From Oscillospiraceae bacterium (GTDB lineage: Bacteria > Bacillota > Clostridia > Monoglobales > WRAG01), in NCBI GenBank assembly GCA_009780345.1, contig WRAG01000025.1, positions 1 to 33,270 of the forward strand: DNA of 33,270 nt, read 5' to 3'. How positions within the stretch are numbered: the stretch's first letter is position 1; every line of letters begins with the position of its first letter. The notes below the pieces were generated by a model. That model ran no database searches, was not told the DNA's origin, and worked only from the letters and a program-made list of their open reading frames with translations. Positions 8,553 through 14,962 of this stretch are shown here, one piece after another. The position numbers and the translations under genes were made by a program.

Positions 8553-9051
8553 TTAAGTTCCTCATTTCGTCGATGTTTTGCGCCTACGGGCGCGGGTTTT
8601 TAGGACTTCGCCCTAAAAACCATTTTTTCGGGTCCGTCCCGAGGGCGTGTGTCCTGCCGGACGGGCGGTAAGGACTCTGCCCTTACCAATCCCGGTCGCC
8701 TGGCGATCACAAACGCAAAAGTCGCGATTTGTGACGCAAGCGGCGACGATAAAAACATTAATTAGCGAACCGCATTCGCGGAAAGACTAGCAAGATATAA
8801 CACTGCTTTCAATCGAGCATGCGGCTTTTGCCGCCGTAGATACTTGACGGATACGCAAGTTGTTTGCACTATTTTAGCGGCGTGTTTACGATAGCGCCAT
8901 AGCGCGTGTATGCCGCAAGTTTTACTAAATTTTTTGTGAAAAAATTTTCGGGGATTGACAAGGGCTAAGATTAGCCCTTGTCGCTCTGCGGCAGCTGCCG
9001 CAAAACGCCCCAGAGCCTCGCTCTGACAAAAGGATTTTAGACAACGCCCTA
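8553..9051. repeat. Gene-free hairpin array 3 between recX and rimO
   Basis: This is 499 bp without a credible gene. Hairpins seen: TTTTTAGGACTTCGCCCTAAAAA near 8605, CGGGTCCGTCCCG near 8629, GTCCTGCCGGAC near 8652, GGTAAGGACTCTGCCCTTACC near 8667, TCACAAA/TTTGTGA at 8707-8734, AAGGGCTAA-type at 8957-8982 (perfect 12-bp arms, loop GA), GCGGCAGCTGCCGC at 8989-9002 and CAGAGCCTCGCTCTG at 9011-9025. The order of modules from 8605 to 8800 follows 4128-4346, although many arm sequences differ. The right end meets the recX stop codon. Confidence 0.85.
8695..8800. repeat. Dispersed structured module, copy B
   Basis: GTCGCC (8695-8700) pairs perfectly with GGCGAC (8742-8747). Inside it a second stem, TCACAAA/TTTGTGA (8707-8713 with 8728-8734), forms. 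The conserved block at 8761-8800 has the same CCGCATTCGCGGAAAGA core as copies A and C and ends CTAGCAAGATATAA. Confidence 0.75.
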
Positions 9052-9507
9052 CTAAATCCCCAACTCCCTCACCGCCAAGTTTATAACGTCAAACGTATAT
9101 CCCCGCCGCGCGAGGTGCGCCTTTAACTTTTCAACATCCTTATAACTCTCGAACGTCTTCGCGCGCGTATAAACTTCAATATAATTCAAAACCGCGGCGA
9201 ATTCGTCAACTTCGCTCGCCTCAATCGCGCGATTTATAACGTTTCGGTCAACTCCCTTTTCCTCAAGCTCCATTGATATTTGAAACAACCCTTTTTGCTT
9301 CAAATTTATGCTGTCTTGGATATAAAGCGTCGCGTAATTTAAATCGTCAAGCAACTTTTTCTGACAAAGTTCGAACAAAACATCGTTGACAATTTCTTCA
9401 TCGTCACATTTTTCCATAAGCTTGTCCGACATTTCTTTGACGGTACGCATTTTATGCGCCAAAACATTAATCGCGCGTTTTAGCACTTTGTCACGTTTTG
9501 TATTCAT
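9052..9507 (-). CDS. recX: RecA regulator RecX
   Basis: RecX binds RecA filaments and limits recombination and the SOS response. The 151-residue, lysine/glutamate-rich, all-helical sequence shows the RecX pattern of three-helix repeats: LAHKMRTVKEMSDKLMEKC, then ELCQKKLLDDLNYATLYIQD, then ISMELEEKGVDRNVINRAI, and LKAHLARRGYTFDVINLAV at the end. I choose the ATG at 9507, because GGAGG lies 8 nt upstream; an in-frame TTG at 9513 is too close to that site. The gene lies 73 bp after recA, the classical recA-recX arrangement. Its TAG stop lies in the first hairpin of the downstream array. Confidence 0.9.
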   Translation of the reverse strand: MNTKRDKVLKRAINVLAHKMRTVKEMSDKLMEKCDDEEIVNDVLFELCQKKLLDDLNYATLYIQDSINLKQKGLFQISMELEEKGVDRNVINRAIEASEVDEFAAVLNYIEVYTRAKTFESYKDVEKLKAHLARRGYTFDVINLAVRELGI

Positions 9508-9580
9508 TTGCAAAACCTCCGTGCCGCGCGGCGCAATGTTTGCATATATTACGACGCGGGGAAAGGTGCAGGCTTGCCTG

Positions 9581-10627
9581 CTATTTCTTCTTAACAGGTT
9601 TCACTTGCGCCAAAACTTGATCCTCGAACGATTTATGTTCCACAATTCCGGCGGCTTCGCGGATTTTCGATTCAATTTCCTCGCGAATTTCGGGATTTTC
9701 TTTTAAGAAGTTCTTAGACGCGTCTCTGCCTTGTCCAAGTTTCACATCGCCGTAAGAATACCACGCGCCGCCTTTTTGAACGATTTCATATTGCACGCCG
9801 ATGTCAAGCAAATTTCCCTCGCGAGAAATTCCCTCGCCGTACATAATATCAAATTCCGCCTCTTTAAACGGCGGCGCAACCTTGTTTTTCACAACTTTCG
9901 CCTTCGTGCGCGAACCGACAAGACCGCCGTCGCCTTTAAGGGCTTCCTGCTTACGAATATCAAGACGAACGGACGAATAGAACTTCAAAGCGCGTCCGCC
10001 TGTTGTGGTTTCGGGGTTGCCGTATACAACGCCAATTTTTTCACGCAACTGATTGATAAAAATCGCGGTAGTGTTGGATTTATGCAAAACACCGGTAAGT
10101 TTACGCAAAGCCTGCGACATAAGCCGCGCTTGAAGCCCCACAGTCGCGTCGCCCATCGCGCCCTCGATTTCCACTCGCGGCACAAGCGCCGCAACCGAAT
10201 CGACAACAATTACGTCAATCGCGCCCGAACGTACAAGCTGCTCAGTGATTTCAAGCGCTTGCTCGCCAGTATCCGGTTGCGCGACGATCAAATCGTCGAT
10301 TTTAACGCCCAACGCTTCGGCGTAAACCGGGTCAAGGGCGTGCTCGGCGTCAACAAACGCAACTTCGCCGCCCATTTTCTGCGCCTCCGCGATAATATGT
10401 AATGCAACCGTAGTTTTCCCCGACGATTCGGGTCCGTATATCTCGATAATCCGCCCGCGCGGAACTCCGCCTATTCCAAGCGCGATGTCAAGCGCCATAC
10501 AGCCTGTCGGTATGGCTTCAACATTCATATGCACTCGCTCGCCAAGGCGCATAACCGCGCCCGAGCCGAAATTCTTCTCTATCTCCTTAAAAACCGTTTC
10601 CAACGCTTTTTGTTTTCCTTCATTCAT
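9581..10627 (-). CDS. recA: Recombinase A (RecA)
   Basis: RecA forms ATP-dependent filaments on single-stranded DNA for homologous recombination and triggers SOS by stimulating LexA self-cleavage. Seen: [20 protein letters not shown] at the start, Walker A GPESSGKT at residues 65-72, the Walker B strand [10 protein letters not shown], and the DNA-binding loop regions ([30 protein letters not shown]). The C-terminus is short and basic (VKPVKKK). The ATG at 10627, with GGGAG ten bases upstream, gives 348 residues, the family length; the longer in-frame start at 10678 is not supported. A candidate SOS operator lies about 80 bp upstream. Confidence 0.98.
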   Translation of the reverse strand: MNEGKQKALETVFKEIEKNFGSGAVMRLGERVHMNVEAIPTGCMALDIALGIGGVPRGRIIEIYGPESSGKTTVALHIIAEAQKMGGEVAFVDAEHALDPVYAEALGVKIDDLIVAQPDTGEQALEITEQLVRSGAIDVIVVDSVAALVPRVEIEGAMGDATVGLQARLMSQALRKLTGVLHKSNTTAIFINQLREKIGVVYGNPETTTGGRALKFYSSVRLDIRKQEALKGDGGLVGSRTKAKVVKNKVAPPFKEAEFDIMYGEGISREGNLLDIGVQYEIVQKGGAWYSYGDVKLGQGRDASKNFLKENPEIREEIESKIREAAGIVEHKSFEDQVLAQVKPVKKK

Positions 10628-10704
10628 AATAAATTCACTCCCTATTTTTTTGGGACGCCGCCGAATTGATTTTGACACGGTTTGTCACATCCCCTGGTAT
10701 ATTA

Positions 10705-10716
10705 GAACACATCTTC
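10705..10716 (-). promoter_or_regulatory. Candidate LexA (SOS) box upstream of recA
   Basis: On the minus strand the 12-mer reads GAAGATGTGTTC, which matches the Bacillota SOS consensus GAAC-RNRY-GTTC at 11 of 12 positions. It lies about 80 bp before the recA start, in the cinA-recA gap, where recA would have its own promoter. AT-rich -10-like sequences (TATAGT, TAATAT) flank it, but no clear -35 could be fixed. Confidence 0.5.
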
Positions 10717-10740
10717 CCACTATATATTGTTTATAGTAAC

Positions 10741-11988
10741 CTATAATTTTTGATTAGTCAAGAGTTTTTTTCGCACCATATCCAACGCATACATTGCAGT
10801 CCGCTCGCGTATCACTTCCCGCTCTCCCGCAAGGCGCAATTCCATATGTTCCGTCGCGCCGTCCGCGCCGCAAATTCCGATATACACAAGTCCAACCGGC
10901 TTTTCTTCCGTCCCGCCGTCCGGCCCTGCAATTCCCGTAACGCCAACGCCAATATCCGCGCCCGCCAACTTGCGGACGCCGGTTGCCATTGCGATCGCTA
11001 CTTCTTTCGACACCGCGCCGAATTTTTCTAATGTTTCCCGCGGAACATCGAGCAATTTCTCTTTCTGCGCATTCGAATAAGTCACAACGCCGCCGTCAAA
11101 CACCTCCGACGCGCCGGCAATCGCGGTCAACTTCGCCGCAACCAGTCCACCCGTACACGATTCGGCGAAACTCACCTTTAATTTGCGAGATTTCAGCAAA
11201 TCCACAACCGCCGCCTGCAAACTGTAATTCTCTCCCTCACCATAAACCATATTGCCCAATATATCGCAAACCTTTAAACGAAGCGGCTCTAACAATCGCT
11301 CCGCCTCATCGGAATCTTTCGCTTTTGTGGTCAGTCGCAACGTAACTTCCCCCATTTTCGCATACATCGCGATAGTCTGGTTCTCGGAGTTCATAATTTC
11401 TCCCAACTTTTCTTCTAAATCCGACTCGCCGATCCCGAATACCCGCAAAGTTTTGGAAAATATAATCTCGCCCGTCTTTTTCGCAAGATAATCGTACACA
11501 TGTTCGTTAAACATGCCTTTCATCTCAAATGGCGGTCCCGGAAGCATGATGTAAATTTTTTCGTTGCACTCCAATATCGCGCCCGGCGCGGTGCCGTGAT
11601 TGTTTTTAAGAATGATACAACCTCGCGGCATTTCCGCCTGTTTAACGTTATTTTGCGCCATACATCTGCCCATTCGAGCGAACCGCTGTTCAATCAGCCG
11701 CAAACTTTCCTCGTCCAAAACGCAATCAAGCCCGCAAAACTCGGCAATAATCTGTTTCGTCAAATCATCCGCCGTCGGGCCAAGTCCGCCTGTGGTAATC
11801 ACTACGTCCGCGCGGCCTGACGCTATGGAAAGCGCCTGCTTCAAACGATCGGGATTATCTCCGACAACTGTTTGGAAATAGCTCGAAACGCCAACCTCGC
11901 TCAATTTTTGCGATAAAAATTGCGCATTCGTATTTGCGATTTGCCCGAGTAAAAGCTCCGTTCCTACCGCGATAATCTCTGCTGTCAT
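10741..11988 (-). CDS. cinA: CinA-family protein with NMN amidohydrolase-like C-terminal domain
   Basis: A 415-residue two-domain protein. The N-terminal MoCF-type domain (about residues 3-170) has VGTELLLGQIANTNAQFLS and TTGGLGPTADDLTK. The C-terminal CinA/PncC domain (about 255-410) has the nucleophile motif SFAESCTGGLVAAKL at about 273-287 and GVTGIAGPDGGTEEKPVG. Known members with both domains hydrolyse ADP-ribose and/or deamidate nicotinamide mononucleotide in NAD recycling; in streptococci the gene is induced with recA during competence. Here it directly precedes recA (113 bp). The ATG at 11988 has a GGAGG site. Confidence 0.93.
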   Translation of the reverse strand: MTAEIIAVGTELLLGQIANTNAQFLSQKLSEVGVSSYFQTVVGDNPDRLKQALSIASGRADVVITTGGLGPTADDLTKQIIAEFCGLDCVLDEESLRLIEQRFARMGRCMAQNNVKQAEMPRGCIILKNNHGTAPGAILECNEKIYIMLPGPPFEMKGMFNEHVYDYLAKKTGEIIFSKTLRVFGIGESDLEEKLGEIMNSENQTIAMYAKMGEVTLRLTTKAKDSDEAERLLEPLRLKVCDILGNMVYGEGENYSLQAAVVDLLKSRKLKVSFAESCTGGLVAAKLTAIAGASEVFDGGVVTYSNAQKEKLLDVPRETLEKFGAVSKEVAIAMATGVRKLAGADIGVGVTGIAGPDGGTEEKPVGLVYIGICGADGATEHMELRLAGEREVIRERTAMYALDMVRKKLLTNQKL

Positions 11989-12295
11989 ATATTAATTACC
12001 TCCGTTGTAATTTATGGCTTTGCCCTAAAACCCTTTTTGCCGCTGAGGCGGCGAGCTTAAAACTTTATTAGGGTATGCCCTAGGGCATAAGACCGTCAAG
12101 GGCATTATCGAATACCCTTAACAAACCCCGAAAAACTTTTGACGGCAAAAGTTTTATCAAAACCGTCGCCACTATGCCGCCGACCCACGCACAAACCGCG
12201 CGGGTACCCCGTCTGGCATGAGGGCGACAAAAGTTAGCAAGCCGCATTCGCGGAAAGATTAGTGAGATATAACGCCGCGCCTAAATCTGTCATAC
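11989..12295. repeat. Gene-free hairpin array 4 between thiI and cinA
   Basis: This is 307 bp with no gene. It starts with the cinA ribosome site and then a GGCTTTGCCC motif related to those beginning arrays 2 and 3. Hairpins: GCCGCTGAGGCGGC near 12049, AGGGTATGCCCT near 12070, AACTTTTGACGGCAAAAGTT near 12135, and a nested stem GTCGCC/GGCGAC with ATGCC/GGCAT inside it (12165-12228). The CCGCATTCGCGG block follows at 12242-12253. Confidence 0.8.
12165..12272. repeat. Dispersed structured module, copy C
   Basis: GTCGCC (12165-12170) pairs with GGCGAC (12223-12228), with an inner stem ATGCC/GGCAT (12174-12178 with 12215-12219). The conserved block at 12233-12272 differs from copies A and B at only a few positions, for example AGATTAGTGAG for AGACTAGCGAG. 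Confidence 0.75.
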
Positions 12296-13486
12296 CTACT
12301 CCCCTACCTTAATAATCTCCGCGTCCTCAACCGCTTTCGCAATCATTTCCTCAATATCCGTCAAATTCGCCTCCGCTTTATGTAGAGATTCCAACTGCGG
12401 CTTCGTTTTAGGGTGCTTCGGCACAAAAACAGTACAGCAATCCTCATACGGCAATATTGACGTCTCAAACGTGCCGATTTTTTTCGCGACCTGCACGATT
12501 TCTTCCTTATCCATACCTATCACGGGACGGAACACGGGCAAACTCACCGCGTTATCGGTCACAACAAGGCTTTCCATCGTTTGGCTCGCAACCTGCCCGA
12601 TACTTTCACCTGTAATAAGCGCGTGCGAATACGTGTTTCGCGCGATTTGCTCGGCAATTCTCATCATAATCCGCCGCATAATGAGCGTCAACAACTCCTG
12701 CGGACAATGCTTGTTAATCGCCAGTTGAATATCGGTAAACGGCACAACGTATAGGTTAATCCGCCCGCAATACTCGCTCATTATCTTCGCAAGCGCGATT
12801 ACTTTATCCTTCGCCCGCTCGCTTGTGTAAGGATAGCTGTAAAAATGCACCGCGTTTACCACCACGCCGCGCTTTGCAATCATATATCCCGCAACAGGAC
12901 TGTCGATTCCGCCGGACAGAAGCAACGTCGCTTTTCCGTTCGTCCCCGTCGGCATACCGCCCGCGCCGGCGAATCGCTCGGTGTAAACGTAGGCGCTCCC
13001 GCGGATTTCAACATTCACCGTAATATCGGGATTATGAACGTCAACCGTCAGTTCAGGAATGTTCTCCAAAATATAGCCGCCGATTTCCGCGCTGATTTGC
13101 GGCGATTTAAGCGGGAAATGCTTGTCCTCACGGCGTGTTTCCACCTTGAACGTTTTATGCCGAAGCATCATCTTGCGCACACATTCCACCGCGATTTTCC
13201 CGATTTCGTCAAGCGTATCTTTTGTTTCCGGAAGCTTGTCCACCTTTGACGCAACCGAAACGGCACTCATGCCGAAAACCTTTCGTATTCGCTCGCTTGC
13301 CTCGTCAATATCGAACGTGTCCGATTTCGGTTCAACGTAAATGGTAGACTGCGCACGACTCAGCGAGTATTCGCCAAGGTCTTTCAACTTTCCTCGAATA
13401 TTCGACATAAGCTTATCCTCAAACTGCCGTTTATTGTTGCCTTTAAGCGCAAGCTCGCCGTACTTCGCTAAAATAATTTTATTCAT
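12296..13486 (-). CDS. thiI: tRNA 4-thiouridine sulfurtransferase (ThiI), without rhodanese domain
   Basis: ThiI activates uridine-8 of tRNA with ATP and inserts sulfur from a cysteine desulfurase; in some species it also supplies sulfur for thiamine. The 396-residue protein has a ferredoxin-like/THUMP N-terminal part (about 1-165) and a PP-loop ATPase with SGGIDS at 191-196. It ends after the AANH domain, so the rhodanese domain of the E. coli protein is absent, as in Bacillus ThiI. The adjacent desulfurase gene, 99 bp upstream, matches the Bacillus nifZ-thiI pair and is the likely sulfur donor. The ATG at 13486 has AGGAGGA upstream. Confidence 0.95.
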   Translation of the reverse strand: MNKIILAKYGELALKGNNKRQFEDKLMSNIRGKLKDLGEYSLSRAQSTIYVEPKSDTFDIDEASERIRKVFGMSAVSVASKVDKLPETKDTLDEIGKIAVECVRKMMLRHKTFKVETRREDKHFPLKSPQISAEIGGYILENIPELTVDVHNPDITVNVEIRGSAYVYTERFAGAGGMPTGTNGKATLLLSGGIDSPVAGYMIAKRGVVVNAVHFYSYPYTSERAKDKVIALAKIMSEYCGRINLYVVPFTDIQLAINKHCPQELLTLIMRRIMMRIAEQIARNTYSHALITGESIGQVASQTMESLVVTDNAVSLPVFRPVIGMDKEEIVQVAKKIGTFETSILPYEDCCTVFVPKHPKTKPQLESLHKAEANLTDIEEMIAKAVEDAEIIKVGE

Positions 13487-13501
13487 TTGTTCTCCTCCTG
13501 A

Positions 13502-13604
13502 TTTGCGTCAAATTGCGTGAGATTTCGTCGAAAACGTGAGTGAGCGTGTATACAAGATACCCGCCCGAACGTTTTCGGCGGAAGATTACACAATTTCACG
13601 CAAA
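13502..13604. repeat. Full-length imperfect palindrome, family 2 copy 1
   Basis: A 103-bp element. Its left arm (TTTGCGTCAAATTGCGTGAG...) is the imperfect complement of its right arm (...ATTTCACGCAAA), with inner pairs AAAACG/CGTTTT and GTAT/ATAC. It lies between iscS and thiI, and the last codons and stop of iscS lie in its right arm. A second copy is at 17486-17608. Confidence 0.8.
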
Positions 13605-14731
13605 TTTTGTACTATCTCCCGTAATTTATCCAATACATAGTTAATTTCATTTTCGGTTATAAACTCCGACAAGCTGAATCGAATACTTCCATCAATCAAG
13701 TTGTCGGGAACGCTCATTGATTGCAGCACATAACTTCTGTGCCCCTTTTTATGACTGGAACACGCCGAACCGCTTGACACGAAAATCCCATCCATCTCCA
13801 ACGAGTGGAGCAAAACCTCGGATTTAAGTCTGTCGAACGACACATTCAACACGTGCGGCGCGCAATTTTCGCTTGGCGTATTAATCCGCACGTCGGGAAT
13901 GGTTGAAACGATTCCCTCCCGCAATTTATCGCGCAATTTCGCCATTGTCGCCGACACTTCCGCCATATTTGCGTGCGCAATATGCGCCGCAAGTCCGAAC
14001 CCCGCGATTCCGGGAACATTTTCGGTTCCGGGGCGAATATTCTTCTGCTGACCGCCGCCGAATATTGTGGGCGCAATTTTTGTGCCCTGCTTTACATAAA
14101 GCGCGCCCACCCCTTTAGGTCCGTGGATTTTATGTGAACTTAAACTCACCATATCCGCATGAACATTTTTCGGAATGATCGGAATTTTGCAATACGACTG
14201 TATCGCGTCAACGTGGTATACCGTTTTCGGATTCTTCGACTTAATGATCCGCCCGATTTCCTCCAAATTCTGAATCACGCCAACCTCGTTGTTAACGTGC
14301 ATTATGCTTACCAAAACGGTTTCGTCGGTTATCAAACTTTCGAGTTGCGCTAAATCCATTATACCGTCTTTGTCAACCTCCAAAAGGTCAATATCATACC
14401 ACTCGCTTTGAATATTGTCCGCCGCTTGAAGCGTCGCGGGGTGTTCAATTGCCGATGTGATAATATGACTTCCACGGTTTGCGTTGCACGCGCCGAAAAG
14501 GGCAAGGTTGTTCGCCTCGGTTCCGCCGGAAGTAAAATATATCTCACCAGGCGCGCATTTTAGCGTGTTTGCAATCCGCTCTGCGCTTTGTTCAATCAGC
14601 CGCGCGGCTTCAACCCCCATTTTATGGAGGGACGAAGGATTGCCGTAAGTTTTACTCATCACGTTATAAACTTCGTCGCAAACCGCCGGAAATGGTATTG
14701 TTGTCGCGCTGTTATCCAAATAAATATGCAA
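13586..14731 (-). CDS. Cysteine desulfurase (IscS/NifS family)
   Basis: A PLP enzyme that takes sulfur from cysteine as a protein-bound persulfide, probably for ThiI here. Seen: the N-terminal YLDNSATT, His97 in AIEHPA, Asp175 in YHVDAIQ, the PLP lysine Lys201 in SLSSHKIHGPKG, and the persulfide cysteine Cys324 in SSGSACSS. The 381-residue length is normal. Because the partner is thiI rather than iscU, it is likely the nifZ type of Bacillus; the exact subfamily cannot be settled from sequence alone. The start is TTG (14731-14729) preceded by AGGGAG. The C-terminal residues (LREIV) and the TAA stop lie in a palindromic repeat, so the tail may not be native. Confidence 0.93.
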   Translation of the reverse strand: MHIYLDNSATTIPFPAVCDEVYNVMSKTYGNPSSLHKMGVEAARLIEQSAERIANTLKCAPGEIYFTSGGTEANNLALFGACNANRGSHIITSAIEHPATLQAADNIQSEWYDIDLLEVDKDGIMDLAQLESLITDETVLVSIMHVNNEVGVIQNLEEIGRIIKSKNPKTVYHVDAIQSYCKIPIIPKNVHADMVSLSSHKIHGPKGVGALYVKQGTKIAPTIFGGGQQKNIRPGTENVPGIAGFGLAAHIAHANMAEVSATMAKLRDKLREGIVSTIPDVRINTPSENCAPHVLNVSFDRLKSEVLLHSLEMDGIFVSSGSACSSHKKGHRSYVLQSMSVPDNLIDGSIRFSLSEFITENEINYVLDKLREIVQNLREIV

Positions 14732-14814
14732 ATTTTTCTCCCTCCCTAGGTTAGTGTACTATAATTATGAAACTTTTGCAATACTATCTTCAGTATATAT
14801 TATGAATTTATGAC

Positions 14815-14843
14815 TTGAAATGTCCCTGTAAATATGTTATGAT
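14815..14843 (+). promoter_or_regulatory. Sigma-A-type promoter of mutS2
   Basis: TTGAAA (14815-14820), a 17-bp spacer, then TATGAT (14838-14843); both boxes match the consensus at 5 of 6. The palindromic repeat begins at the very next base, so transcription would start inside it. Confidence 0.7.
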
Positions 14844-14951
14844 TTTTGTAGGGGTGGCATTCTGCCGCCCGCTTTAAACGGAATAATGTTTGCGGCTACC
14901 CTGCAAAAGCAGGATAATGCTTGCGGGCGGCAAAATGCCGCCCCTACAAAA
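14844..14951. repeat. MITE/REP-like palindrome forming the mutS2 leader
   Basis: A 108-bp element with 29-bp terminal inverted repeats at 14844-14872 and 14923-14951, two mismatches between them (TTTTGTAGGGG and GCCGCCCGC are shared). An inner hairpin CCTGC-AAAA-GCAGG lies at 14900-14913. It fills exactly the space between the -10 box and the ribosome-binding site of mutS2. The GTAGGGGCGGC ends resemble short non-coding repeats seen widely in bacterial genomes. Confidence 0.8.
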
Positions 14952-14962
14952 GAGGAGCTACC

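Noticed and set aside
8553-9051. A CRISPR array or other regularly spaced repeat
   Set aside because: The hairpins differ in sequence and spacing; there is no constant direct repeat with unique spacers and no cas gene.
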